Assembly: GCA_012838615.1 (NCBI GenBank)
Contig: DUOV01000184.1
Location: 1-36,123, forward strand
Direction of reading: 5' to 3'
Length of the DNA stretch: 36,123 bases
Source of the DNA: Clostridia bacterium
GTDB lineage: Bacteria > Bacillota > DUOV01 > Zhaonellaceae
A program made the translations under genes and the position numbers. Positions 1-10,319 of the stretch are shown piece after piece (position 1 is the first letter of the stretch; every line of letters starts with the position of its first letter). Below the pieces are notes generated by a model that was not told the DNA's origin, did no database searches, and saw only the letters and a program-made list of their open reading frames with translations.

Positions 1-895
1 ACATTGTAGATGATACTTGACAAATTCCTCCGCCCAATCCTGGTTCAAATTCATTTTCTACAATAACCATTGCTTCTTTATATCCGGCTTCTTTTGTTCT
101 AGGACCTACTGCTTCATTGAAAGAAAAGGTTGCACCAGGTGGGACTATGTAGTCTTTTAGTTTGCTACTTGCAATTTTTATATTATGGGTTCTTTCCTTA
201 TTAGCCGGGTTAAAATATGTTGTTGCTTCAGCTATTTTACCTGTAATATGCATGTTCTTTATATCTTCATCAGTAATATCCGGGTTTACTGCAACTTTAA
301 CAATTTTAACTACATAATCATGAGAACGCTCTTCTTCGCTAATAATACTTTCAAGCTGGTCCAATGCGTCATTAATATTAGCCTGTTCTCCAATGATGGC
401 AGGAACTACTGTAATTTTCTCATCCTCAGAAATAATAACTTTAGCATCTTGTGGTTTAATTGCGTAATCTTTGACAAAATTATATATTGCTTCAAATGCT
501 TTTTCTCTATTAAACTCTTTTTGTAAAGTAAAAGTCGAATGATTTTTAAGGGAATAAAAAATATAATACCATTGCTCAAAAATGAAACCTGTTTTCCCAT
601 AAGAGGATATCTGTTTAAATGTTTCTTCTTTAAGAGGGACGATACCTAATTGATTAAAGGATAAAGTTTCTACATGCGCATCATATATAAACTTAACTTT
701 TCTCTGATTAAAATCTGCGGATACCATGTCTATCTGGGCCTTTAATTCATCAGGTCTTAAATTGCCAACATCAGTTCCTTCTAAAAACAAGTTAGATAGA
801 GTACGTTCACCTACTAAAAATTTTGGAAGAGTATATACGACTAATATAAATATAATAAGTACTATAAAAAGCCCGGTTAGGTAACGATTTCTCAA
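1..895 (-). CDS. VanW-family protein, C-terminally truncated by window edge
   Basis: About 298 residues are visible and the frame is open at position 1, so the C-terminus lies outside the window. The start is TTG at 895-893, preceded by a strong GGGAGGGG ribosome-binding site. Residues about 6-24 form one hydrophobic segment (signal anchor), so most of the protein should be outside the membrane. The middle resembles the peptidoglycan-binding-like domain found ahead of VanW domains. From about residue 240 the VanW signature begins: PPGATFSFNEAVGPRT, then GGGICQVSSTM at the edge. VanW proteins are common in clostridia; their biochemical role is poorly defined, with a cell-wall link inferred. 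The gene follows two terminators and is probably its own unit. Plus-strand open frames inside it are antisense shadows. Confidence 0.9.
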   Translation of the reverse strand, partial: MRNRYLTGLFIVLIIFILVVYTLPKFLVGERTLSNLFLEGTDVGNLRPDELKAQIDMVSADFNQRKVKFIYDAHVETLSFNQLGIVPLKEETFKQISSYGKTGFIFEQWYYIFYSLKNHSTFTLQKEFNREKAFEAIYNFVKDYAIKPQDAKVIISEDEKITVVPAIIGEQANINDALDQLESIISEEERSHDYVVKIVKVAVNPDITDEDIKNMHITGKIAEATTYFNPANKERTHNIKIASSKLKDYIVPPGATFSFNEAVGPRTKEAGYKEAMVIVENEFEPGLGGGICQVSSTM

Positions 896-956
896 GAAAG
901 CCCCTCCCTTTTGTATTTTAATTTTAGTATTAAAGGGGTAAATGTACTTAAAAAAT

Positions 957-978
957 GCGCCTATAAATTGCAAGGCGC
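957..978 (-). terminator. Second of two tandem terminators after DUF1292 gene
   Basis: On the minus strand a GCGCCT/AGGCGC stem (973-978 with 957-962) is followed by ATTTTTT. It lies behind the hairpin at 1015-1036 and separates the alaS cluster from the VanW-family gene. Confidence 0.6.
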
Positions 979-1014
979 CAAATATTTAGTGAAATAAGGC
1001 TATCAGTTTATAAA

Positions 1015-1036
1015 AAGCCGCTTGAAAAAGCGGCTT
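1015..1036 (-). terminator. Rho-independent terminator of the alaS-ireB-ruvX-DUF1292 cluster
   Basis: A 9-bp stem (AAGCCGCTT with AAGCGGCTT, loop about 4 nt) is followed on the minus strand by a T-rich run. It begins about 10 nt after the stop codon of the DUF1292 gene. Confidence 0.85.
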
Positions 1037-1046
1037 ATCCCATTCG

Positions 1047-1355
1047 TTATTCCTCTTCATCAAGGAGTTGTTCCCAGGCTTTTGCAACAGATTCCCATTC
1101 TTCGTCGCTTTCAATCTCTACTAAAACTTCATCACCATTTTCATCCTCAGTAATTTTTAAAACAATAGCTTCATCTAATTCTTCATCAACAGGCATGAGG
1201 ATTGCATACTTATTTTCATTCAGTTCTAAAACGTCGATAATTGTAAACTCATGTTCATTTCCGTCTTCATCCTGTAAGATAACTGTTTCATTATCACAAT
1301 CACAATCGCACCCACATTCACATTCAGAATTAAGCTCTTTCTTTTCATCAACCAT
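1047..1355 (-). CDS. DUF1292 (YrzB-like) acidic protein with Cys-rich N-terminus
   Basis: A 102-residue, strongly acidic protein. Residues about 24-102 match the DUF1292 pattern (ILQDEDGNEHEFTIIDVLEL, then KYAILMPVDEE), known as YrzB in Bacillus; its molecular function is unknown. The position downstream of alaS, ireB and ruvX is the usual one in Firmicutes. The unusual part is the N-terminus, where residues 12-20 alternate cysteine with Glu, Gly or Asp (CECGCDCDC, five cysteines). This could bind metal but resembles no motif I can name. The ATG is preceded by AGAAGGTGT. Family assignment is confident; the role of the cysteines is inference. Confidence 0.9.
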   Translation of the reverse strand: MVDEKKELNSECECGCDCDCDNETVILQDEDGNEHEFTIIDVLELNENKYAILMPVDEELDEAIVLKITEDENGDEVLVEIESDEEWESVAKAWEQLLDEEE

Positions 1356-1452
1356 TTAGTTGACACCTTCTTTCAATTTAATATATGGAACTATCTTAGC
1401 TTACCTGTTCTTGTTAGTAAAGTGATTTTTAAAATCACCTGGGAAAAATATT

Positions 1453-1887
1453 CTATTTTTGTTGTTTGCTTATATACTCAAGATAATTCTGGAGTATAAA
1501 TACTGCAGCAACTTTATCAACAACTTTTTTGCGTTTTTTGCGACTCACATCAGCTTCAATCAATGTTTTTTCGGCTGCAACTGTAGTTAACCGTTCATCC
1601 CAGAAATTAATAGGTACAGCTGTTTGTTTAGCCAAGTTTTCCGTAAATTCTTTTATTGACTCAGCTTGAGGACCATATGTTCCATTCATATTTTTGGGTA
1701 ACCCGACAACTATGCTTGAAACCTGGTACTTTTCGATAAGCTCTAATAATTTGTCTATGTCTCTTCCTTCTGAATTAGTGCGATTAATTGTTGTTAAACC
1801 CTGGGCTGTCCACCCATAAGGATCACTAATAGCAACTCCTATTCTTTTTTTACCAACATCAAGTCCAAGTATTCTCAATCTATTCAC
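1453..1887 (-). CDS. ruvX: RuvX/YqgF, putative pre-16S rRNA processing nuclease
   Basis: 144 residues, normal for the family. The RNase H-like fold is shown by the N-terminal LGLDVGKKRIGVAISDP (catalytic Asp10), the central VVGLPKNMNGT, DERLTT, and the final acidic residue in VDKVAAVFILQNYL. In E. coli YqgF takes part in 5' maturation of 16S rRNA, and the fold also resembles Holliday junction resolvases. It is cytosolic. It starts 9 nt after ireB ends, in the conserved alaS-ireB-ruvX-yrzB order. The 97 nt downstream hold only a loopless palindrome (GTGATTTT/AAAAATCAC), so read-through into the DUF1292 gene is likely. Confidence 0.95.
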   Translation of the reverse strand: MNRLRILGLDVGKKRIGVAISDPYGWTAQGLTTINRTNSEGRDIDKLLELIEKYQVSSIVVGLPKNMNGTYGPQAESIKEFTENLAKQTAVPINFWDERLTTVAAEKTLIEADVSRKKRKKVVDKVAAVFILQNYLEYISKQQK

Positions 1888-1896
1888 CTAAAACTA

Positions 1897-2163
1897 TTAT
1901 AGTTCCTTCTTTCCTAGATAGCTAAGGAGCAACTCTTCCATTAATTCGTCTCGTTCTAACTTGCGGATTAAGTTACGTGCATTTTTATGGCTTGTAATAT
2001 AAGCTGGATCACCGGATAACAAATAACCAACAAGCTGGTTTATTGGATTATATCCTTTCTCTTTTAAGGCTTCAAATACCTTCAGCAAAACACTTTTAGC
2101 TTCAGTAATTTCATCTTTGTCCACTTTAAACAACATAGTATTTTCTAAATCATTTTGGGACAT
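1897..2163 (-). CDS. ireB: IreB family (UPF0297/DUF965) regulatory phosphoprotein
   Basis: 88 residues, the standard family length. Recognised by the block [20 protein letters not shown] followed by [20 protein letters not shown]. In Enterococcus IreB is a substrate of the Ser/Thr kinase IreK and affects cephalosporin resistance; in Bacillus the homologue is YrzL. Threonines near the N-terminus (Thr9 in ENTML, Thr20 in DEITEAK) are possible phosphosites by analogy only. The gene lies between alaS and ruvX with a short gap and no terminator, so it is probably co-transcribed. The GGTGTTCCC context upstream of the ATG gives a usable ribosome-binding site. Confidence 0.93.
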   Translation of the reverse strand: MSQNDLENTMLFKVDKDEITEAKSVLLKVFEALKEKGYNPINQLVGYLLSGDPAYITSHKNARNLIRKLERDELMEELLLSYLGKKEL

Positions 2164-2225
2164 GGGAACACCTCCACAAAACAGCCTTAACTTTATTATT
2201 CGCTAGCCGGTAAAAATATCCTTTA

Positions 2226-4979
<2,754 letters not shown>

Positions 4980-5003
4980 TTATACATAAATCAACTATGT
5001 TTG

Positions 5004-6041
5004 TCAATTTGACGTTACTTTAGCAAAGATATAGACTATTAAAATTTTTAAAACAGCTGTTAACGGTACTGCCACCAGCATACCTACAATTCCCCATATT
5101 TCTCCGCCTGCTAACAAAACAAATATAACCAGCAAAGGGTGAAGACCTACACTACTACCCAATACTCTTGGAGAAATAAAGTTACTTTCTAATTGCTGCA
5201 CAACGACTATTACAATAATAACATAAAAAGCAAGGGTTTGACTTTTAAGTAAAGCCAACAAGACTGCAGGTATACCGCCTATTATGGGACCAAAATAAGG
5301 AATGATATTTGTTAGGCCAGTAATTATACCTAAAAGAAGGGGATAATCCATTCCAATAATGCTTAGGCCCACAGCTGTACCTGCACCCACTATGAATGCT
5401 ACAGTTAAATGACCTCTTATAAACTTGGTTAGTACAGTATCAATTTCTTCCCATAGCTGTAGTAATTCTGAACGATTGCTTAAGGGAATTGTTTTTACTA
5501 TTATTTGACATATCTCTTCTTTATCTTTAAGTAAATAAAAGGCTAGAATTGGCGCGACTATGATACTAAATATTCTTGAAAAGATACCAAATAATATGGA
5601 AACAACACTACTTAAGTGGGATATAATTGTTTTCTGAATAACCAACAAATTTCGATCAATACTTTCCCTTAAACTTACTGGTATACTAAAGTTCTTGTAG
5701 TTTCTATAAAAACTATTTAAAATCTGCTGAATTTGAGAAGTATATGTAGGTATAGTCTCTCCTAAAGATGTAATCTGCTTTATTATTACAGGAAAACCGT
5801 AGTAACCTGCGACAAGCAAGATACCAAAAACAGCAATATAAACAATGATAATACCGAAAATTCTTCTGATTTTATACTGTTCCAGTTTTTCTACAAAAGG
5901 ATTTAAAACATACGCTATAATAATAGCCAGGATAAAGGGCAACAAGATTCCCCGAACGCTATATAATAGAAAAACTAATAAAAAGAATATAAGGAATAAA
6001 ACTATTTTTCTCAAAGTAAATTGTTTAAAATTAAGACGCAT
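5004..6041 (-). CDS. AI-2E transporter family (PerM/YtvI-like) membrane permease
   Basis: 345 residues with about seven to eight hydrophobic segments: a pair near residues 10-45, one near 60-85, one near 145-170, and a C-terminal cluster about 205-340. The typical family region is present (IIGMDYPLLLGIITGLTNIIPYFGP, split here only by description, then FISPRVLGSSVGLHPLLVIF). Family members are proposed exporters or Na+/H+ antiporters; the true substrate cannot be read from sequence. The ATG is preceded by AAGGAG, which lies directly after the T-tract of the upstream terminator at 6054-6081, so expression may depend on read-through. It is commonly found next to alaS in clostridia. Confidence 0.93.
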   Translation of the reverse strand: MRLNFKQFTLRKIVLFLIFFLLVFLLYSVRGILLPFILAIIIAYVLNPFVEKLEQYKIRRIFGIIIVYIAVFGILLVAGYYGFPVIIKQITSLGETIPTYTSQIQQILNSFYRNYKNFSIPVSLRESIDRNLLVIQKTIISHLSSVVSILFGIFSRIFSIIVAPILAFYLLKDKEEICQIIVKTIPLSNRSELLQLWEEIDTVLTKFIRGHLTVAFIVGAGTAVGLSIIGMDYPLLLGIITGLTNIIPYFGPIIGGIPAVLLALLKSQTLAFYVIIVIVVVQQLESNFISPRVLGSSVGLHPLLVIFVLLAGGEIWGIVGMLVAVPLTAVLKILIVYIFAKVTSN

Positions 6042-6053
6042 TCAAACAACTCC

Positions 6054-6081
6054 TTAAAAAAAGTGAGGTTGACCCTCACTT
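6054..6081 (-). terminator. Terminator overlapping the stop of the small basic-protein gene
   Basis: The stem AAGTGAGGG/CCTCACTT (6073-6081 with 6061-6068, loop about 4 nt) is followed by a T run on the minus strand. The TGA stop of the upstream gene (6078-6076) lies inside the stem. Confidence 0.8.
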
Positions 6082-6270
6082 AAGCATATCATTTACATCC
6101 TTAATTACATTTTTCATTACTTTACTAGCTTTAGACTGTAAAACCTTGGTTTTCCCCTTAAGTTTTTTTACAGTCATCTTTTTTTTCTGTGGACCAAGGA
6201 AAATATTGTTGCTTAATACTGCCCCTAAAATTCCTCCTGTCAAGAGGCCTTTAACAAAGCCGCTAAACAT
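6076..6270 (-). CDS. Small glycine-rich membrane-anchored basic protein
   Basis: 64 residues. Residues 3-28 form a glycine-rich hydrophobic segment (GFVKGLLTGGILGAVLSN) of the kind seen in YtxH-like proteins. The rest is a lysine-rich amphipathic region (KKKMTVKKLKGKTKVLQS) ending in DMLK. YtxH similarity is only suggestive and no function can be assigned. A near-perfect AGGAGG precedes the ATG, so it is well translated. It is the last gene of a small cluster with the zinc-ribbon and PRC-barrel genes. Confidence 0.8.
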   Translation of the reverse strand: MFSGFVKGLLTGGILGAVLSNNIFLGPQKKKMTVKKLKGKTKVLQSKASKVMKNVIKDVNDMLK

Positions 6271-6285
6271 TTTCTAACCTCCTAC

Positions 6286-6447
6286 TTATTGATTAAGAGG
6301 ATCAAATCCATAAGATACAAGACTGCCGTCCTCATCTACTGCATAAACTTGATTTTTGCTATCATATTCTACAAAACAATTCCAGCAGTAGTATTGGTCC
6401 GGTCCTATTTTTCCTACTTCTTTTCCTCCGCATAAAGGACAATTCAT
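6286..6447 (-). CDS. Small zinc-ribbon protein (53 aa)
   Basis: A 53-residue protein read in the same direction as its neighbours. Two CxxC knuckles are visible: Cys3/Cys6 (CPLC) and Cys21/Cys24 (CWNC), a minimal zinc ribbon. The remaining part, VYAVDEDGSLVSYGFDPLNQ, looks like a small beta-structured tail. AAGGAAGTGG precedes the ATG. It starts 13 nt after the PRC-barrel gene ends and stops 15 nt before the next small gene starts, so the three are likely one operon. Function is unknown; similar tiny ribbons can be nucleic-acid or protein binders, which is inference only. Confidence 0.85.
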   Translation of the reverse strand: MNCPLCGGKEVGKIGPDQYYCWNCFVEYDSKNQVYAVDEDGSLVSYGFDPLNQ

Positions 6448-6460
6448 CCAACCACTTCCT

Positions 6461-6925
6461 TTAAAAATCTATTAAAATGCAATCCTGACTAATTTTTTTG
6501 ATTGTATCCTTACTAATAGTATGTCTACCTGTTAGAATATCTCCAATAAAACCTTCTGATACCTCTAATCCCTGTATTTCACAATAGGGCAATTCAAAGA
6601 TGATATCTACAAGCTCACCTATTTCAGTACCATCGCTACCCACAATATGGAGTCCCTTTAGCTTGGAAAATAGTATGACTTTTTTTTCTTTATTATCTTT
6701 TGGACAAGGTAAGTCTTTGGAATTTACTATAACTGCATCTCTTCCAATATTTGATATTAAAGAAGGAATACATTGTTTTGTTTCACTATTATTTTTATCA
6801 ACAATTTGTAGATATTTTATTTTTTTTAAGTTTGCAGAACAAATTATGTCTGTTATTTTCCCCAAAATCTGTCCTGTTTGTTCACTTACAACTGCTAAAC
6901 CAATACAGTCTTTGCCTTTGTACAA
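6461..6925 (-). CDS. PRC-barrel domain protein, two repeats
   Basis: About 154 residues containing two PRC-barrel-like repeats, each opening with a GLxVV/GLHIV and G-xIxGxxxDII pattern: IGLAVVSEQTGQILGKITDI near residues 8-27 and LHIVGSDGTEIGELVDIIF near 89-107. PRC barrels occur in photosynthetic reaction centres, RimM and the YlmC/YmxH sporulation-linked proteins; the ligand here is unknown. Start: the TTG at 6925-6923 has AAGGTGG 5 nt upstream and gives the typical MYKGKDCIG opening. A GTG at 6934 in the same frame would need a start inside that ribosome-binding site and is less likely. It leads the cluster with the zinc-ribbon and basic-protein genes. Confidence 0.85.
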   Translation of the reverse strand: MYKGKDCIGLAVVSEQTGQILGKITDIICSANLKKIKYLQIVDKNNSETKQCIPSLISNIGRDAVIVNSKDLPCPKDNKEKKVILFSKLKGLHIVGSDGTEIGELVDIIFELPYCEIQGLEVSEGFIGDILTGRHTISKDTIKKISQDCILIDF

Positions 6926-7049
6926 TCTAACCACCTTGCTATAATCAGGTCAGTTATTATTATGGCCACTTTTGTAATAAAATAGTCAATTTCTTTCCAA
7001 CAAAAAGCTTCAAATTAATTCTCTTTGCCTGTGTACTTTCTAACAGTAA

Positions 7050-7081
7050 AAATAAAATACGTGACCTTATTAGTCACGTAT
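7050..7081 (-). terminator. Terminator of the iscR-iscS-iscU-mnmA operon
   Basis: The stem ATACGTGAC/GTCACGTAT (7073-7081 with 7057-7065) abuts the mnmA stop codon and is followed on the minus strand by TTTATTTTT. Confidence 0.88.
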
Positions 7082-8178
7082 TAATACAGTCGCTTTATAA
7101 TAGTTCCGCCACCGACTACTAGTTGGTCCTGGTAAAACACCACAGCTTGACCAGGAGTAATTGCATTTTGTGGTTCAGCAAAAACAATCTCTACGTAGTC
7201 AGTACCTAAACTACTAGGTTTTATTTTAGCTTTTACTTCTTCAGCTTTGTAACGTATCTTTGCCGTCACTTCAAACGGTTCTTTAAGTTCGTCAAAAAGA
7301 ATAAAATTAACATTTGCAGCGAGCAAGGCATTGCCGCCCAGTTCCTCCAACTTTCCTAAAACTACTGCATTAGCTTCTGGTCTGATATCAACAACATATA
7401 CAGGATAACCTAAAGCAATTCCCAGTCCTTTCCGCTGACCAATCGTGTAAAAAGGTATTCCCTTATGTTCTCCAATTACATTCCCTTTAGTGTCTAAAAA
7501 AGGACCAGGCTCTATTTTTAGGCCAACCTTATCTTTGATAAAATTACGGTAATTGTTATCAGGAATAAAACAAATTTCTTGGCTTTCGGGTTTATTAGCA
7601 ACCCTAAACCCATATTTTCTTGCTATTTCACGTATTTCAGATTTTATATACGGACCTAATGGTAAAAGGGTTTGTTTTAATTGTTCCTGCGTTAAACTAT
7701 AAAGAACATAAGTTTGGTCTTTGTTCTTATCTTTAGCTTTCGCCATAACATAGCGATTTCTGGAAGTATCAAAATAAATATTAGCATAATGCCCTGTTGC
7801 AATATAATCAAAGCCAAGCATGCGCGCTTTTTGAAGCAAACTATCAAACTTAATAAATTTATTACATGCTATACATGGATTTGGAGTTCTTCCATGCATA
7901 TATTCATCAATGAAGTAATCAATTACTTTTTCTCGAAACATTCCTTTAAAATTTAAAACATAGTAGGGAATGTCAAGCTTTTGTGCTACTCTCCTAGCAT
8001 CCTCTACTGCCGATAATGAACAACATCCTGTTTCATTAGCAGGAAGGGGAGTGTCATCAGGCCAAATTTGCATGGTTGCTCCAACCACGTCATATCCTTT
8101 TTCTAAAAGCAATGCAGCAGCTACGGAACTATCTACTCCTCCACTCATTGCTACGAGTACTTTCTTTTTTTGCACCAA
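7081..8178 (-). CDS. mnmA: tRNA-specific 2-thiouridylase MnmA
   Basis: Installs the 2-thio group on U34 of tRNA-Lys, -Glu and -Gln using ATP and sulfur delivered from a cysteine desulfurase. 365 residues, full length. The PP-loop ATPase motif SGGVDSS is at the N-terminus. The two catalytic cysteines are in TPNPCIACN (about residue 103) and ESQEICFIPD (about 200). The start is TTG at 8178 with AGGAG 6 nt upstream; a GTG one codon later is a possible alternative. It is the last gene of an iscR-iscS-iscU-mnmA operon, a context that links Fe-S assembly and tRNA thiolation to one desulfurase. Confidence 0.97.
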   Translation of the reverse strand: MVQKKKVLVAMSGGVDSSVAAALLLEKGYDVVGATMQIWPDDTPLPANETGCCSLSAVEDARRVAQKLDIPYYVLNFKGMFREKVIDYFIDEYMHGRTPNPCIACNKFIKFDSLLQKARMLGFDYIATGHYANIYFDTSRNRYVMAKAKDKNKDQTYVLYSLTQEQLKQTLLPLGPYIKSEIREIARKYGFRVANKPESQEICFIPDNNYRNFIKDKVGLKIEPGPFLDTKGNVIGEHKGIPFYTIGQRKGLGIALGYPVYVVDIRPEANAVVLGKLEELGGNALLAANVNFILFDELKEPFEVTAKIRYKAEEVKAKIKPSSLGTDYVEIVFAEPQNAITPGQAVVFYQDQLVVGGGTIIKRLY

Positions 8179-8196
8179 TTCCAGCTCCTAAAACTT

Positions 8197-8568
8197 CTAA
8201 TGATTATGCTTGTTCAAATAATCCTTAATAGCTTCATGTAAGGCGTCAGCGGCCAAATTAGAACAATGCATCTTAGCTGGTGGTAGACCATCTAAAGCTT
8301 CAGCCACAGCCTTATTTGTCAATTGTAAAGCCTCTTCTAATGTTTTCCCTTTTACCAGTTCGGTAGCCATGCTACTAGTTGCAATGGCTGCTCCGCAGCC
8401 AAATGTTTTAAATTTAATATCAGTAATTATATTATTCTCAACTTTAATAAAAATTTTCATGATATCTCCGCAAACTGGATTTCCAACCTGACCAACTCCA
8501 CTTGGGTTCTCCATTTCGCCAGCGTTTCTTGGATTATTAAAGTGATCCATTACTTTTTCACTATACAT
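8197..8568 (-). CDS. iscU: IscU/NifU-like Fe-S scaffold protein
   Basis: 123 residues, the size of the stand-alone IscU scaffold on which [2Fe-2S] and [4Fe-4S] clusters are assembled. The three cluster-binding cysteines are Cys33 (NPVCGD, with Asp35), Cys58 (TFGCGAA) and Cys102 (MHCSNLA). There is no C-terminal NifU domain. GGAGGAG precedes the ATG, and the gap to iscS is 19 nt. Regulation by IscR from the promoter upstream of iscR is likely. The SUF system is not in the window, so whether this is the sole system is unknown. Confidence 0.97.
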   Translation of the reverse strand: MYSEKVMDHFNNPRNAGEMENPSGVGQVGNPVCGDIMKIFIKVENNIITDIKFKTFGCGAAIATSSMATELVKGKTLEEALQLTNKAVAEALDGLPPAKMHCSNLAADALHEAIKDYLNKHNH

Positions 8569-8587
8569 AATTTGCTCCTCCCCCGAA

Positions 8588-9754
8588 TTATTTGTTATAC
8601 AACGGCGACATTGCTCTTAATTTATTAACTATTCCAGGTAGCGTATCTAACACGTATTGAATATCCTCTTTAGTATTATCTCTACCTAAAGTCATTCTAA
8701 GAGAACCATGGGCTATCTCGTGAGGTATTCCCATTGCCAGTAGTACATGAGATGGATCTAAAGAGCCTGAGGTACAGGCAGAACCGCTAGAAGCTGCGAT
8801 TCCTTTCATATCTAAACTTAAAAGTAAGGCTTCTCCTTCTACATAGCGGATGCTGACATTTACGTTTCCAGGAATCCTCTTCTCCCGATCACCATTAATT
8901 TTAACATCTGGAATTGTCTTAAGGATACCGTCCATCAGCATATCTCTCAATTCGGAAAGTTTAACCATTTCTTGTTTCAGCTCTTGTTTTGCCAATTCTG
9001 CGGCTTTACCAAATCCTACAATTCCAGGCAAATTTTCTGTTCCGGGCCGACGCTTTCTTTCTTGTCCGCCACCAAAATATCTAGGTTCAATTTTAGTACC
9101 CTTTCTCACATATAAACAGCCGACTCCTTTTGGTCCATAAATCTTATGACTGGAGGCCGTTAACAAATCAACTTTTAATTCATTTACATCAACAGGAATT
9201 TTACCCACACTTTGAACAGCGTCAGTATGAATAATAATATCCTGAGATTTTGATTTTATTATTTCAGCAATTTCTTTAATAGGTTGTATTGTTCCAACTT
9301 CATTATTTACATGCATAATGCTAAGTAGAATAGTCTGCTCTTTAACTGCTTTAGCAACATGATCAGGATTTACCAAACCATACTCGTCTACAGGGATATA
9401 TGTTACTTCAAAGCCCTGCTTTTCAAGATATTTAAAGCTATCTAAGACAGCGTGATGTTCAATAACCGAAGTGATTAGATGTTTCCCTTTTTTTTGGTTG
9501 GCAAGAGCTGTTCCTATGACAGCAAGATTATCAGCTTCAGTACCACCACTTGTAAAAATAATTTCTTCCGGCTTTGCCCCAATTAGTCCTGCTACCTGTT
9601 CTCTTGCATTTTCTAAAGCTTTTTTAGCTTCACGTCCGAAACTATGGATACTAGAAGGATTGCCATAATTGGTCGTCATATAAGATAAAACCAAATCAGC
9701 AACCTCTTTTCTTACAGGCGTAGTAGCACTATGATCTAGATAAACTCTTTGCAT
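8588..9754 (-). CDS. iscS: Cysteine desulfurase, IscS/NifS type
   Basis: A PLP enzyme converting cysteine to alanine and protein-bound persulfide. 388 residues. The N-terminus YLDHSATTP, the PLP lysine in ASSHKIYGPKG (about residue 204) and the active-site cysteine loop SSGSACTSGSLDPSHV (about 325) place it in the group I IscS/NifS family. The ATG has GGAGG upstream. It lies between iscR (16-nt gap) and iscU, so it is the sulfur donor for IscU and probably for MnmA encoded next in the operon. Confidence 0.97.
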   Translation of the reverse strand: MQRVYLDHSATTPVRKEVADLVLSYMTTNYGNPSSIHSFGREAKKALENAREQVAGLIGAKPEEIIFTSGGTEADNLAVIGTALANQKKGKHLITSVIEHHAVLDSFKYLEKQGFEVTYIPVDEYGLVNPDHVAKAVKEQTILLSIMHVNNEVGTIQPIKEIAEIIKSKSQDIIIHTDAVQSVGKIPVDVNELKVDLLTASSHKIYGPKGVGCLYVRKGTKIEPRYFGGGQERKRRPGTENLPGIVGFGKAAELAKQELKQEMVKLSELRDMLMDGILKTIPDVKINGDREKRIPGNVNVSIRYVEGEALLLSLDMKGIAASSGSACTSGSLDPSHVLLAMGIPHEIAHGSLRMTLGRDNTKEDIQYVLDTLPGIVNKLRAMSPLYNK

Positions 9755-9770
9755 AAATTTTGCGCCTCCG

Positions 9771-10217
9771 TTAGATAAAATGCGTAGGATTATTGTTTTT
9801 TACATTTTCTGATTCTTGGATCATATCTTCTAGAGTAATAGAATCTATTACTTCATTAATACTATCTTTAACTTTCTTCCAAACGCTTCTTGCTATACAT
9901 GATTCAGCGCGGTGACATAAATCCGTTTGATCTTCGCTTACACAGTCTACAGGTGCAATAGGACCTTCCAATACTCTAATAATATCACCAACTGTAATGT
10001 CTGCAGGTTTTTTGCCTAAAAAATAACCTCCTTGTGAACCCCTCACACTTTTGACTAAACCGGATTTTCTAAGAACCGAAATCAATTGTTCTAGGTAATT
10101 GCTTGAAATGTCCTGCCGTTCAGAGATGCTTTTTAAGGAAATAGGGCCTGCACCGTAACGAAGTGCTAAATCAAACATTGCCCTTAGGCCATATTCTCCC
10201 CTGGTTGATAACTTCAA
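9771..10217 (-). CDS. iscR: Rrf2-family Fe-S regulator, IscR-like
   Basis: 148 residues. The N-terminal winged helix (LSTRGEYGLRAMFDLALRYG, then SSNYLEQLISVLRKSGLVKS) binds DNA. A cysteine cluster at about residues 93-109 (DCVSEDQTDLC then HRAESC, spacing C-x8-C-x5-C) should bind a [2Fe-2S] cluster, as in clostridial IscR. The start used is TTG at 10217-10215, with GGGAGGTG upstream, giving the standard MKLSTRGEYG. An ATG 10 codons upstream lies before that ribosome-binding site and is rejected. It heads the isc operon behind a strong promoter at 10261-10289 and is probably autoregulated. Confidence 0.95.
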   Translation of the reverse strand: MKLSTRGEYGLRAMFDLALRYGAGPISLKSISERQDISSNYLEQLISVLRKSGLVKSVRGSQGGYFLGKKPADITVGDIIRVLEGPIAPVDCVSEDQTDLCHRAESCIARSVWKKVKDSINEVIDSITLEDMIQESENVKNNNPTHFI

Positions 10218-10260
10218 TTGTACACCTCCCGAATTCCTAGTAAACATGTCGGTTTTCTAT

Positions 10261-10289
10261 ATCGTAGCAATTTGGTAGGGTATTGTCAA
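10261..10289 (-). promoter_or_regulatory. iscR operon promoter with internal dyad (candidate IscR operator)
   Basis: Minus-strand -35 TTGACA (10289-10284), a 17-nt spacer and -10 TACGAT (10266-10261). An imperfect 13-bp dyad, TACCAAATTGCTA, at 10265-10277 fills the start of the -10 and most of the spacer, where a repressor would occlude polymerase. The promoter call is strong; the operator call is inference. Confidence 0.8.
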
Positions 10290-10319
10290 GTTTATTTACG
10301 ATTATACTTAATTTTTATT

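Noticed and set aside
185-600. Open frames of 64-113 codons on both strands in the first 600 bases
   Set aside because: They overlap the VanW-family gene in other frames, have no ribosome-binding site and no recognisable domain.
1421-1437. Palindrome GTGATTTTTAAAATCAC as terminator after ruvX
   Set aside because: It has almost no loop and no T-tail; kept only as a remark.
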